A stretch of DNA of 64,000 nt from JAGWBJ01 sp034423015 (GTDB lineage: Bacteria; Chloroflexota; Dehalococcoidia; Lucifugimonadales; JAGWBF01): NCBI GenBank assembly GCA_034423015.1, contig DAOUJG010000069.1:41883-105882 (forward strand), written 5' to 3'. A program made the translations under genes and the position numbers. Shown one piece after another: positions 17,297 through 26,939 of the stretch. Positions within the stretch are counted from its first letter, which is position 1. The number at the start of each line of letters is the position of its first letter. The notes under the pieces are model-generated. The model was not told the origin of the DNA. It saw only the letters and a list, made by a program, of their open reading frames with translations, and did not search any database.

Positions 17297-17611
17297 CTAG
17301 CCGAGGCTGGGAGTGGGATAGCCCCGGGACCAGGGGATGAGGGTGTGGAGGAGGGTATCGACGTTGGGCTCGGCGCCCCGGCTGAGACACCTCTCCAGGT
17401 ATTTGTGGACCGCCATGAAGGTGGGGAGCCGGAAGCCGGCGGAGACCACACGGTCGATGAAGGTGCGATCGTTGGGCGGGGCGAGGCGGTCGACCAAGGC
17501 GGCGTGGTACCGGACACAGTACTCGTAGGCCAAGCGGTATAAGCGCAGGAGGGCGAGAGGGAGGGCCATCTTCCTGCGGAGTGCGTTGACGCGTGCTCTG
17601 AGCGCATTCAT
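17297..17611 (-). CDS. Small hypothetical protein between two LLM paralogues
   Basis: A 104-residue protein starting MNALRARVNALRRKM, mostly helical, with an arginine-rich N-terminal helix and a central YEYCVRYHAALVDRL segment. I do not recognise a family. An AGGAG nine bases before ATG 17611 supports the start. The codon pattern and a sound ribosome-binding site argue that it is real. Confidence 0.5.
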   Translation of the reverse strand: MNALRARVNALRRKMALPLALLRLYRLAYEYCVRYHAALVDRLAPPNDRTFIDRVVSAGFRLPTFMAVHKYLERCLSRGAEPNVDTLLHTLIPWSRGYPTPSLG

Positions 17612-17705
17612 ATCAGTGTTCTCCTGGATGAGTTTATCGGGCGGGAGGACGGAGTTACCGGAATTTTCAGTTTCCCTCTCATTTCCTCTCATTTTCTCCC
17701 ATTAG

Positions 17706-17738
17706 CCCTCACCCCTGCCCTCTCCCTCAGGGAGAGGG
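17706..17738. repeat. REP-like hairpin element
   Basis: CCCTCACCCC is followed by a perfect 9-bp hairpin CCCTCTCCC/GGGAGAGGG (17718-17726, 17730-17738). A second copy of the same design is at 63733-63765, so this is a dispersed intergenic element. Confidence 0.75.
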
Positions 17739-17900
17739 AGAATGGATAGGTATTATGGTAGGGCGAGGTTGGGGGGTTGGGAAGGAGCGAGTGTCACCGG
17801 GTGACGATGTGGAGGGCAAAAATGTTTGCCGCCGGTCGGCGGGGCATTGTGGATCGGGGAGGGGGACGGCGTAATGGCGGACGCGGGTTCCGGCCCGCGC

Positions 17901-18896
17901 CTACAGACCCAGCCTGGGCCTGATGGCCCTGCTGAAGGCCTCCACCTCGCGCACGGGCATGTCGTATCCGCCCCTGACGGTGTGGGAGGGGAAGAGGAAC
18001 ACATGCTCCACGCCCGCCTCCTCCACGGCCCGCTCCAGGCGTGCGGCGCACTGCTCCTCGGTGCCGAACAGGCCGAAGGCGTCGCATATCCTGGAAGCCA
18101 TGTCGTCGGATACCTGCTCCGGCCGTACGTCGTCGGGGATGTCGATGCCCGCGTGGCGGAGCCAGTGGAAGTTGGACTTGCTGGGGTAGGCGAGCCATGG
18201 TCTGTCGGGCGAGAGCCAGCCCTGGGGCCAGCGCCGGGCCGAGCCATCGCCCTCGTCCACGGCCATGGGCGTTATGAACACGATGGGGAAGTCCGTCAGG
18301 TCGCGGCCCGACCGTGCGGCGCCGGCTTTCAGCAGCCGCCTGGCCTCGGCCGCCGCCCGGGGGTCGAGGCCGGCCATCAGCAGCACGCCGTCGGCCACCT
18401 CGCCCGCAAGCTCCACCATCCTGGGACCGGCCGCGGTCATGTACACCGGGGTCGGGGGGCGGCTGACGTTTCCCAGCCTGGTGCGGGTGTTGCCGAAGGG
18501 GAGGGTCTCTCCCGCCAGCAGGCCCCTGACCGTGGACACCGCCTCGCGCATCTCCTGCACCCGGGCCCGCGGGCGTCCGATGTTCCCCACGGACAGGAAG
18601 CCGGGGGCGATGGTCGAGACCACCCGCCCGGGGGCGATCTCCTCCAGGCTGTGGGCCAGGGAGGCGAGCACCATGGGGTGCCTGGTTACCGGGTTGGAGG
18701 TCGCCGGGTAGAGGGTCAGCGTCGTCGTCCGCTCGGCGGCCAGGGCCAGGGTGACGTATACGTCCCTGCCGCTGTGCTGGTGGTCGTGGACGCCGACGCC
18801 GTGGAACCCGGCCTTCTCGCAGCCGGCGATGAAGTCGGCCGTCTCCGGGATCGGGAGCCCCACGGGGACCCTGATGTCGACCTTCAACCGGGGCAA
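17901..18896 (-). CDS. LLM-class oxidoreductase, paralogue B
   Basis: A 331-residue luciferase-like flavoprotein, sister of 16226-17215. It begins with a TTG codon at 18896, supported by GGAGG six bases upstream, and reads MPRLKVDIRVPVG. Shared landmarks are HDHQHSGRDVYVTLALAAERT, NPVTRHPMVLA and GRVVSTIAPGFLSVGN. The copy pair with the unknown gene between them suggests duplication and diversification of one enzyme. Confidence 0.86.
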   Translation of the reverse strand: MPRLKVDIRVPVGLPIPETADFIAGCEKAGFHGVGVHDHQHSGRDVYVTLALAAERTTTLTLYPATSNPVTRHPMVLASLAHSLEEIAPGRVVSTIAPGFLSVGNIGRPRARVQEMREAVSTVRGLLAGETLPFGNTRTRLGNVSRPPTPVYMTAAGPRMVELAGEVADGVLLMAGLDPRAAAEARRLLKAGAARSGRDLTDFPIVFITPMAVDEGDGSARRWPQGWLSPDRPWLAYPSKSNFHWLRHAGIDIPDDVRPEQVSDDMASRICDAFGLFGTEEQCAARLERAVEEAGVEHVFLFPSHTVRGGYDMPVREVEAFSRAIRPRLGL

Positions 18897-18909
18897 TTCC
18901 AGCCTCCTT

Positions 18910-19047
18910 CAATCGGTGCGAACGGGCAATCGGTGCGAACGGGCAATCGGTGCGAACGGGCAACCGGTGCGAACGGGCAACCGGTGCGAACGGGCAACCG
19001 GTACGAACGGGCAACCGGTGCGAACCGGGCAACCGGGGCGAGCCAGG
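18910..19047. repeat. Array of eight 17-18-bp tandem repeats
   Basis: The unit CAATCGGTGCGAACGGG repeats without spacers from 18910. The first three copies are identical, the next ones carry CAACCGG, and the last two are 18 bp and more diverged. It fills the divergent intergenic region between the LLM gene and the FtsX permease. Confidence 0.95.
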
Positions 19048-19147
19048 CAACCGGCCCGGCGGCCCGGCCTCGCCACATGCCGGAGTCTAATGACGGCGCC
19101 CGCCGGGTGTCAACCGCCGGGCGCGGTCTCGGCGGCGTGGGTTTGTG

Positions 19148-19153
19148 TTATGC
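19148..19153 (+). promoter_or_regulatory. Putative -10 element of the FtsX operon
   Basis: TATGCT is preceded by TG at the extended -10 position, 40 bases before ATG 19193. No good -35 box is visible. The alternative ATG 19145 overlaps this element, which favours the downstream start. Confidence 0.35.
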
Positions 19154-19192
19154 TTCTCCAATACCGGGCCCCGACGCCGGGCCGCCTCTGCT

Positions 19193-22100
19193 ATGTTGAG
19201 CTGGATCAGGGTACTCCTGTGGATTGTCCCCGGCCGGATGCGGTCCAACTGGGCGCTGCCGGCGATCACGTCTTTTGGGATACTGGCTGCGGTGACCCTC
19301 ATGGCCATGGCGCCCATCTACTCCCGGGCGCTGGCCGAGGGGGGCCTGCGGCACTCCATCGCCTCGGTCCCCTCCACGGCGCTCAACGCCCACGTTACCG
19401 TCCGGAACCGGCCCCTCGGGCCCCAGGACTACCAAGGCCTGAGGGCGACGGTCTCGGAGATCAACGAGCGCCGCCTGGGGAACATCACCAGGGACGTCCA
19501 GCGTTGGGGCAAAGCGCCTCCCTATCCCGCGTACGGGAGGCCGCCGGGGCCGGGGGTCGGGGCCATTCCCGGCAATCCCAAGGTGCAGCTCTTCTTCCTG
19601 ACCGAGTTCCGGGAGCACTCCAGCCTCGTCGAAGGCAGCTGGGCCCGCCGGGAGCCGGTCCTGGACACCGGGGGTGTGACCCTGGACGTGGTGATGGGCA
19701 ACGGCCTGGCCAGGAGCATGGGGCTGAGGCTGGGAACCGAGGTCTTCCTCCCGCCCTTCCCAACGGACTTCTCCGAGGTTATCACCCTGCGGCTCGTGGG
19801 CTTCGCGGACCCCGTGGACTCGCGGGACGAATACTGGATGGGCGCGTCGGCCAGCTACTTCAACCTGGACCGGCGGGGAGACGACGTCATCATCCCCCTG
19901 TACGTGGACGAAGAGCACTTCTTCCAGGGCCTGGGGGCCCGCTACCCGTCGCTGGTGGGAGACTACGGCTGGTTCCTCTTCCTGGAGACCGACCTGGTAA
20001 CCGGCGCGACCGTGGACGAGACCCAGGTGGCCCTGGACGGCCTGGAAACGGACGTCGGCAAACGCTTTCCCCAGTCGCTGGTGTTCAGCGGGCTGGCCAA
20101 CACCCTGGAGGACTACAAACGGGACCTGGCGATGGCGAGGGCTTCCCTGTTCCTCTTCCTGTTCCTGATCGTCGCCGTGATGCTGTACTTCCTGGCGTTG
20201 GTGATGGGCCTGCTGACCCGCAGCCGCAGCGACGAGGCGGGCCTGTTCAGGAGCCGGGGGGCCAGCATGCCCCAGATGACCGGGCTCCTGGCCCTGGGGG
20301 AGGGGGTCATCGTCCTGCTGTCGGTTGTCATCGGGCCCTTCGTGGCGCTGGCCATCGTCAAGTACCTTCTGGCGGACACGATCAAGCCCCTGGGCGGCGC
20401 CACGTCCCTGCCCATAGGCCTGTCCGCCGACATGTTCGTCATGGGCGCCATCGGGGGTGTGTTGAGCCTGGCGGTCTTGCTGGCCTCGGGCCTTGCCCTT
20501 TCGCGGATGGGCATGGTGGAGTCGTTGACCAGCCGCGCCCGTCCTCCCTCGGCGCCACTGCTGCAGCGGTACCACGTGGACCTTGCGGTGCTGGTCGGGG
20601 TGGGGCTCATCTGGTGGCAGCTCCAGACCCGCGGGGGGTTCATCGAGCGGGACATCCTGGGCAGGTCGCTGAGCATGGACCCCAGCATGCTCATCGGGCC
20701 GGTGCTGGCCCTGCTGGCCGTGGCCCTGCTGATGTTCCGGGTCCTGCCCCTGGTGTTGAGGCTCATCGGCTGGGCGGCGGGCCGTCTCTCGTCGGCCGGG
20801 GTGGCCTTCGGCCTGGTACGGGCGGCCCGGGACCCGTTGCCCCACAGCTCCCTGGCGGTGATCCTGATGATGGGCACGGCGTTGGGGGTGTTCGGAGCGG
20901 CCTTCCAGCCCTCCCTCTCCCGGAGCGAGGAGCACCAGGCGCTGTTCGACCTCGGGGCTGACGTGGCCATCCAGGGGCCCACCCTCTCCCCGAGCCAGAC
21001 GAACCAGCTCGCGGCCATCGACGGCGTTGTGGCGGTGGGACCCTTCGGGCAGCAACCGGTGGGCCTGGTGGACCGGCCCCCCGTGGGCGGAGGCACCCTC
21101 TTCACCGTCGACCCCGAGACCGTGGGGCTGACGGCCTGGTTCAGGGAAGACTTCTCGGAGCTGGGAATCACCGACCTGGTCCGGCCGCTGCGAAGCGTGC
21201 CCGGGGGCGTGCAGCGAATACCCCTCCCCGAGGACACCGAGGGCATAGGGCTCTGGGTGAACTCGGAGGGCCTTGCCGCCGAGGCCTTTCCCCGCTCCCT
21301 GAACATCTGGGTCAAGGTGTCCGACGAGGCGGGGCTGTACTACAACGTGCTCCTGGGCCCCCTGTCCGCTCCGGTGCGGGGGGCGAGCCCGACGCCCCGG
21401 GGATGGACCTACCTGGAGGAGTCGCTCAGGCCCTCGATACCCGCCAGGGCCCGGCCTCCCTTCAGCGCCGTCTCCGTATTCGTCAGCGGGGCCTCCATGA
21501 CCAACATACCCGCCGGAAGCATCAGCATCGACGACCTGACCGCCAGGGGGGCCTTCCAAGGCAACGACGCCATCGTGGTGGAGACCTTCGACACCCCGGG
21601 GACGTGGGCGGCCCTCCCCAACGGCAGGCTCAGCCCCCACACCGCCATCCTCTCCCCGTCGGCATCCCGGACCGACGGCGGCCTGGGCCTCCGGTTCGGC
21701 TGGAAGGACGCGCTGCCCAACATCAACATGGGCGTTTTCATCCCCCCCGGACCCTTTCCCCTGCCCGCCATCGGGGACGCGGCCTTCGTGGAGGGCGAGG
21801 AGCTGATGGTGCGGTCATCTCAGCAGATGGTCCCCCTCAGGATCAGCGGGACCATCGAGATGTTCCCCACGGTTACCAGGACCCTGAGACCCTTCCTGCT
21901 GGTGTCCCTGGACGACTACCGGGAGTACCTGGGGCGCGTGGGACACGGCATCTTCCTCGAGCCCCAGACCCACTGGCTGGCCCTGGACCCGGCGGCGGAC
22001 CGTGACCGGACCATGGGGGAGGTAAGGGAGGTGCTGCCCCCGTTCTCCTGGGTGGGCGACAGCGCCGTCGTAGGGAGGATCGCCCGGCAGAACCCCCTGG

Positions 22101-22531
22101 CCGGAGGGGGCTGGAACGGCCTGACGGCCCTGGGGACCGCCGCCATAACCATTGCCGTCACGCTGGCCCTGGGGACCTACGCGGTAATCTCGGTCCGGTC
22201 CGGCCGTGTGGACCTGGCCGTCGTCAGGTCCCTGGGGTTCTCGCGCCGCCAGCTCCAGCTCTCCATGGCTTTGGAGAAGGCGGTGGTGGCGCTCCTGGGC
22301 ATCGGCGCCGGCGCTGCCCTGGGGATATGGCTGAGCAGATGGGTCCTGGGGTTTCTGGACGTGACGGTCACGGGCCAGGACGTGGTGCCGCCGATGATAA
22401 TCACCAGCCACGCGGGCCTCATCGGGCTGGTCCTGGCCGCCCTGGGGGCGGCCGTCGCCGCCGCCATCCTCCTGTCGGTGGCGTACGCCCGCAGGCTCGA
22501 CGCGCCCGAGATACTCAGGACGGGGATGTAG
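19193..22531 (+). CDS. Giant FtsX-like ABC transporter permease 1
   Basis: A 1,112-residue membrane protein with an N-terminal transmembrane helix (ITSFGILAAVTLMAMAP) and a large external domain, then a helix bundle around 310-550 with DEAGLFRSRGAS typical of FtsX loops. A second external domain and a last FtsX bundle near the C-terminus follow (VDLAVVRSLGFSRRQLQLSMALEKA). This is the duplicated FtsX arrangement of LolCE/MacB-type systems that move lipids or lipoproteins, or drive cell-envelope work, rather than import. It is six bases from its partner. Confidence 0.85.
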   Translation: MLSWIRVLLWIVPGRMRSNWALPAITSFGILAAVTLMAMAPIYSRALAEGGLRHSIASVPSTALNAHVTVRNRPLGPQDYQGLRATVSEINERRLGNITRDVQRWGKAPPYPAYGRPPGPGVGAIPGNPKVQLFFLTEFREHSSLVEGSWARREPVLDTGGVTLDVVMGNGLARSMGLRLGTEVFLPPFPTDFSEVITLRLVGFADPVDSRDEYWMGASASYFNLDRRGDDVIIPLYVDEEHFFQGLGARYPSLVGDYGWFLFLETDLVTGATVDETQVALDGLETDVGKRFPQSLVFSGLANTLEDYKRDLAMARASLFLFLFLIVAVMLYFLALVMGLLTRSRSDEAGLFRSRGASMPQMTGLLALGEGVIVLLSVVIGPFVALAIVKYLLADTIKPLGGATSLPIGLSADMFVMGAIGGVLSLAVLLASGLALSRMGMVESLTSRARPPSAPLLQRYHVDLAVLVGVGLIWWQLQTRGGFIERDILGRSLSMDPSMLIGPVLALLAVALLMFRVLPLVLRLIGWAAGRLSSAGVAFGLVRAARDPLPHSSLAVILMMGTALGVFGAAFQPSLSRSEEHQALFDLGADVAIQGPTLSPSQTNQLAAIDGVVAVGPFGQQPVGLVDRPPVGGGTLFTVDPETVGLTAWFREDFSELGITDLVRPLRSVPGGVQRIPLPEDTEGIGLWVNSEGLAAEAFPRSLNIWVKVSDEAGLYYNVLLGPLSAPVRGASPTPRGWTYLEESLRPSIPARARPPFSAVSVFVSGASMTNIPAGSISIDDLTARGAFQGNDAIVVETFDTPGTWAALPNGRLSPHTAILSPSASRTDGGLGLRFGWKDALPNINMGVFIPPGPFPLPAIGDAAFVEGEELMVRSSQQMVPLRISGTIEMFPTVTRTLRPFLLVSLDDYREYLGRVGHGIFLEPQTHWLALDPAADRDRTMGEVREVLPPFSWVGDSAVVGRIARQNPLAGGGWNGLTALGTAAITIAVTLALGTYAVISVRSGRVDLAVVRSLGFSRRQLQLSMALEKAVVALLGIGAGAALGIWLSRWVLGFLDVTVTGQDVVPPMIITSHAGLIGLVLAALGAAVAAAILLSVAYARRLDAPEILRTGM

Positions 22532-22537
22532 CCGGCC

Positions 22538-25500
22538 GTGTCGGTACTGCAGCTGGCATACGTCATCGCCCTCAGGCGCATAGTCACCGGTTGGCGGCTG
22601 GAGGTCGTCCTGTTCCTGGGGATACTCCTTGCCGTCGCCCTCATGTCCAGCGGGATCATCTTCTCGGAGCTGCTGGCCGACGCCTCCCTCCGCAGGGCGC
22701 TGGAGCTGGCCGACCCCGACGAGGCCAACTTCTCGTTCAGCTCCTACAGCGACCTCCAGGACCCCGCTCTGCTGCCCCCGGAGGGCAGCGTCTACCGCAG
22801 GAGCCTGGATGCCGTGGACACCCGCGTGGCCCCCAGGCTGGAGCCGTATCTCCGGGAGCGGTCTCGCATCTTCGAGACGTCGAGCTTCTTCTTCACCGGC
22901 CACGACCGTTTCAACCTGGACGACAACCGGCAGCCCCGGGGCCGTCTCCTGTACGTGGACCGGCTCTACCCGGAGCACGCCCGGCTCGTGGAGGGCCGCT
23001 GGCCCTCGGACACGCTGACCGGGCCGCCGACCCGGGAGGCCCCCCTGGAGGTGGCTATCGACTCCTACGGGGCAGAGCTGCTCCAGTTCGAAGCCGGAGC
23101 CGAAATGGACATCCTCTCCACCAGCGGCACGGGCCCCACTCCCACCATGCCCGTGCGCGTGGTGGGAGTGTTCGAGCGCGCCGACCCCGGCGGGGAGTTC
23201 TGGTTCCGCGCCGGGGACTCCTTCTCCTCCACCGAGTATCCCTTCGCCTGGGTGCCCCTGGTGACCACAGAGGAGACGATCCTGGAGCGGGTGGCCCGCG
23301 TATATCCCGGCAGCCACTCGAACACCATGTGGCTCTTCTACGTCGATCGTCACGGCGTCCGGGCCAAACAGGTGGATGACCTGCGGACGGCCCTGTGGAT
23401 CGCCGAGAACGAGGCCCTGACCCGCCTGGAGGAGGGGAGCGCGATAGTCAGGCTGGACCGGGTGCTGGACGCCTACGAGGAGCAGCTCGTGTTGGCCCGG
23501 ATTCCCCTCTTCCTGATGATATTCCTGGTGGTCGGTATCCTCATCTACTACCTGTCCCTGGTGGCAGGCCTGATAGTCAAGTCCCGGACCGGCGAGATCG
23601 CGATGCTCAAGAGCCGCGGCTCCACCACCCTGCAGATCGGGGTCCTGTCCCTGGTGGAGGGCCTCCTGCTGTCGGCGCCGGCGATACTCCTGGGGCCGCT
23701 GCTGGCCCTGGGGGTCTCCAGGCTGCTGGGCAACCTCTTCTTCGACTCCTCGCCACCCGCAGGGGACCTGATATCCGCCGCCCTTTCGCCCCAGGCGTTC
23801 CTCCTGGGGGTGGGCGGCGCCGTTCTGGCGGTCTCCATCCTGACGGTGTCCACGCTGTTCGCGGCGCGACAGGGCATAGTGGAGTTTCGGCAGGCGGGGG
23901 CCAGGCCTCCGAGGCTGCCCTTCATGCAGCGCTACTACCTGGACATCCTGGCCCTGGCGGTCGTCGCCCTCCTGTGGTGGCAGATCGAGAGCCGCGGCTC
24001 CGTCCTGGTGCGCTCGGTGGGAGCGGGGGGCCAGGAGATCGACTACTCCCTTCTGCTGGGGCCTGTGCTCCTCCTGCTGGGGTTCGGCCTCCTGGTGATG
24101 CGTCTCTTCCCCCTGGCGGCGGGGCTGCTGGCCCGGCTGGCGGAGGTCTCGGGGCCGGCCTGGCTGGTCCAGGCGCTGCGCAGGGTCTCCCGGGACCCGG
24201 CCATACCGGGGGCCCTGGTGGTGCTCCTTATGCTCACCACGGCGTTGGCGGTGTTCGGCTCCGCCTTCTCCGCGACGCTGGAGGGAAGCCAGAGGGACCG
24301 GGCCCTGTACGCGGCGGGGGCGGACGTAAGGGTGAGCCACTACGGAGACAGGACTCCCATGTCCATCCTGGGGGTCTCGGAGCGGGCCGAGTCCCTGGGG
24401 GACGTGGCCGTTGCCGAGGTGGAGAGGACCAGCGGGCACGTGCTGGCCAGCGTCTTCCGCTCGGAGAGGGTAAACATCCTGGCGGTAGACGCCGACAACA
24501 TCGAAGACGTGGCTTGGTACAGGTCCCACTTCGCCGGGGGCGCGGACCTGGGGGACCTGGCCGCGGCCATCAGCTCGGACAAGTCGCCCATCCTGCTGGA
24601 AGGCATAACCCTCCCCGAGGACGCCACCGGGCTGTCCCTGTGGGTGCAGCCGGGAAGGCGGTTCCCGGGCTCCTTCCTGGAGGCCCGCCTGAGGGACGCC
24701 AAGGGTCTGTACTTCGACGTGGCCTTTGGACGCCTGAACTATCGGGGATGGAGACGTCTGGACTCCTCCCTGACGCCGGAGGAGCGCCCCGGCAGCACGG
24801 GCTTCCGGAACGCCCCTGCCAGCCTGGGTGTAACCCACCCGGCGACCCTGATATCGTTGAAGGTGGCCCACAGGTTCGGCCAGGCCTCGGAGCCCGGGGT
24901 CGCCTTTATCCAGGACCTCAGGGCGCACACCCCCAGGGGGGATGTGTTGCTGGCGGACCTCAGCACGACCGACGGCTGGCAGGTGGTGGAAAACTACGCC
25001 AGCCCCGGCCTCTTTTCCATCGAGACCAGCGCGTCGGCGCCCCGGGAAGGGGGATCGCCCACCTCCACGGCCCTGACCTGGACGCCGGGGGGCTCCCGGG
25101 GGCTCGTGGGCCTCCGACCGGGGCAGCCGGAGAAGCCCATGCCCGCCATAGTCAGCAACTCCCTGCTGGAGGCGGCGGACGCCCGGCTGGGCGACAACCT
25201 GGCCATCGGCATGCTGTCGGTCACCCTGCCCATCCGCGCCGTGGAGTCCGCCGACTTCTTCCCAACGCTGCACCCCAAGGAAGGGCACTTCGTGGTCGTG
25301 GACTTGAAGACCTTCAACCACTACTATAACGTCCACGGCCAGGATCCGGCCGGGGGGAGCAACGAGCTGTGGGCCAATACCAACGGAAGCGGCCTGCCTG
25401 ACCAGCTCGCGGCCGGCGGCATCGACGGACTGGGGCTGAACACGTCCGATACGGTGCTGGCCTCGGACCTCGTCTCGCAGCGGGTGACCGAGCCGCTGGT

Positions 25501-25933
25501 CAACGCCGGTTGGGGCGGGCTCCTGGTCATCATGTTCCTTGCCCTGGTGCTGGCCAGCGCGTCCGGCGTGATGCTCTTTTCGTACATGGACGTGCGGGAG
25601 CGACAAACGGAGTTCGCCCTGCTGCGCACGGTGGGCTTCTCCGCCCGGCAGCTCAACGGCGTGGTGTGGTTCAACCTGGTGCTGGTGGTAGTGTTCGGCG
25701 TCGGGCTGGGCACCCTCGCCGGACACCTCATCGGGGTCCGGCTGCTTCCCATTCTGGAGTGGGCCGAGGAGGGGGTCAGGGTGGCCCCGCCGATGCTGTT
25801 CCGCACCGACTGGCTGACCCTCCTCATCTCGTACCTGGTGCTGGGGGTGGTCGCCGCTTGCACCGTTGGGTGGCTCGCTTGGCTCACATCCAAGCTGGAG
25901 GTCCAGCGGGTGCTTCGGATAGGAGAAGGATGA
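22538..25933 (+). CDS. Giant FtsX-like ABC transporter permease 2
   Basis: A 1,131-residue partner of the preceding permease, same architecture: N-terminal helix (LFLGILLAVALMSSG), external domain, central bundle with TGEIAMLKSRGSTTLQIG, second external domain and a C-terminal FtsX bundle with QTEFALLRTVGFSARQLNG. It starts with GTG six bases after the first permease stop, so the two are expected to be made in equal amounts as a heterodimer. Confidence 0.85.
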   Translation: MSVLQLAYVIALRRIVTGWRLEVVLFLGILLAVALMSSGIIFSELLADASLRRALELADPDEANFSFSSYSDLQDPALLPPEGSVYRRSLDAVDTRVAPRLEPYLRERSRIFETSSFFFTGHDRFNLDDNRQPRGRLLYVDRLYPEHARLVEGRWPSDTLTGPPTREAPLEVAIDSYGAELLQFEAGAEMDILSTSGTGPTPTMPVRVVGVFERADPGGEFWFRAGDSFSSTEYPFAWVPLVTTEETILERVARVYPGSHSNTMWLFYVDRHGVRAKQVDDLRTALWIAENEALTRLEEGSAIVRLDRVLDAYEEQLVLARIPLFLMIFLVVGILIYYLSLVAGLIVKSRTGEIAMLKSRGSTTLQIGVLSLVEGLLLSAPAILLGPLLALGVSRLLGNLFFDSSPPAGDLISAALSPQAFLLGVGGAVLAVSILTVSTLFAARQGIVEFRQAGARPPRLPFMQRYYLDILALAVVALLWWQIESRGSVLVRSVGAGGQEIDYSLLLGPVLLLLGFGLLVMRLFPLAAGLLARLAEVSGPAWLVQALRRVSRDPAIPGALVVLLMLTTALAVFGSAFSATLEGSQRDRALYAAGADVRVSHYGDRTPMSILGVSERAESLGDVAVAEVERTSGHVLASVFRSERVNILAVDADNIEDVAWYRSHFAGGADLGDLAAAISSDKSPILLEGITLPEDATGLSLWVQPGRRFPGSFLEARLRDAKGLYFDVAFGRLNYRGWRRLDSSLTPEERPGSTGFRNAPASLGVTHPATLISLKVAHRFGQASEPGVAFIQDLRAHTPRGDVLLADLSTTDGWQVVENYASPGLFSIETSASAPREGGSPTSTALTWTPGGSRGLVGLRPGQPEKPMPAIVSNSLLEAADARLGDNLAIGMLSVTLPIRAVESADFFPTLHPKEGHFVVVDLKTFNHYYNVHGQDPAGGSNELWANTNGSGLPDQLAAGGIDGLGLNTSDTVLASDLVSQRVTEPLVNAGWGGLLVIMFLALVLASASGVMLFSYMDVRERQTEFALLRTVGFSARQLNGVVWFNLVLVVVFGVGLGTLAGHLIGVRLLPILEWAEEGVRVAPPMLFRTDWLTLLISYLVLGVVAACTVGWLAWLTSKLEVQRVLRIGEG

Positions 25934-25955
25934 TGCGTCTTTCGGCAACGGGTAG

Positions 25956-26939
25956 ATGGAAGACGCCAAGGAGAGAGCAGTGAGGGTTTTCGAGGGCGCT
26001 CCGGAGACGTTCCCCGGCGACGGCCTGGGGCAGGACGGCGGCGCCGTACCCTACATCGAATGCAGGGACCTGTTCAAGATATACAAGAGGGCCGACCTGG
26101 AGGTGGTGGCGCTGAGGGGAGTGGACCTGGAGGTGGAGAAGGCCGAGATGATCGCCATCGTCGGGGCCAGCGGCAGCGGCAAGACCACGCTGCTGAACAT
26201 CCTATCCGGGCTGGACCGGCCGTCGGCCGGGGCCGTGCGAGTCGGGGGCCGGGACCTGCTCAACATCTCCGACCGCGAGCTCGTCATCTACCGGCGCATG
26301 GAGTCGGGGTTCGTGTGGCAGGCCACCGGGAGGAACCTGGTGCCATACCTCTCGGTGGCGGACAACGTGGAGCTCCCCATGGCCATCGCCCGGGTGGATG
26401 CGGGCGAGAGACGCCGGCGGCGAAGGGAGCTGCTGGAGGCCCTGGGCATGGGGGACAAGGCGGAGCGGCTGCCCCACGAGCTGTCCGGCGGGGAGCAGCA
26501 GCGGGTGGCCATCGGGGTGGCCATGGCGAACCGTCCTCCGCTGCTCCTGGCCGACGAGCCCACCGGGGAGCTGGACACCCAGACGGCGGTGCAGGTGTTC
26601 CAGCTCCTGCGGGACATGAACCGCCAGTACCAGGTGACGGTGGTGGTGGTTACCCACTATCCGGGCGTAGCCGAGCACGTGGACCGGGCGGTGCACATCA
26701 CCGACGGGCGCATAAGCTCCGAGAGCACCCTGCGCCCCACCTTCCAGCGGCCCGGGGACTCGGTCCACGAGGAGTACCTGGTGGTCGACCGCGTGGGGCG
26801 CCTGCAGCTTCCCCCGGAGTACCTGGAGAAGCTGTCGATCCAGGGCCTGGCCAAGGCGGACATCAGCGGGGACCAGCTCACCCTGCGCCCGGCGGACAAG
26901 GGAGCCAGGTCCGAGTCCGGTGAGGCGGCCGCCCCGTGA
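25956..26939 (+). CDS. ABC transporter ATPase with AbrB-like C-terminus
   Basis: A 327-residue nucleotide-binding subunit of the MacB/LolD type: Walker A GASGSGKTT (70-78), Q-loop Gln122, signature LSGGEQ (176-181), Walker B LLLADE (196-201) and switch His234. Unusually it carries about 70 further residues. Residues ~272-312 (EEYLVVDRVGRLQLPPEYL and following) fit the GR-x-x-LP-x-E pattern of SpoVT/AbrB swapped-hairpin domains. It belongs to the four-gene FtsX operon. Confidence 0.87.
   Translation: MEDAKERAVRVFEGAPETFPGDGLGQDGGAVPYIECRDLFKIYKRADLEVVALRGVDLEVEKAEMIAIVGASGSGKTTLLNILSGLDRPSAGAVRVGGRDLLNISDRELVIYRRMESGFVWQATGRNLVPYLSVADNVELPMAIARVDAGERRRRRRELLEALGMGDKAERLPHELSGGEQQRVAIGVAMANRPPLLLADEPTGELDTQTAVQVFQLLRDMNRQYQVTVVVVTHYPGVAEHVDRAVHITDGRISSESTLRPTFQRPGDSVHEEYLVVDRVGRLQLPPEYLEKLSIQGLAKADISGDQLTLRPADKGARSESGEAAAP

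Noticed and set aside
18910..19047. The 17-bp array as a CRISPR
   Set aside because: There are no spacers between repeats and no cas genes nearby.
21815..25969. Very long open frame on the minus strand (over 1,300 codons) opposite the FtsX permeases
   Set aside because: It is a high-GC shadow of the permeases on the plus strand, rich in Gln/His/Arg/Gly with no recognisable domain.
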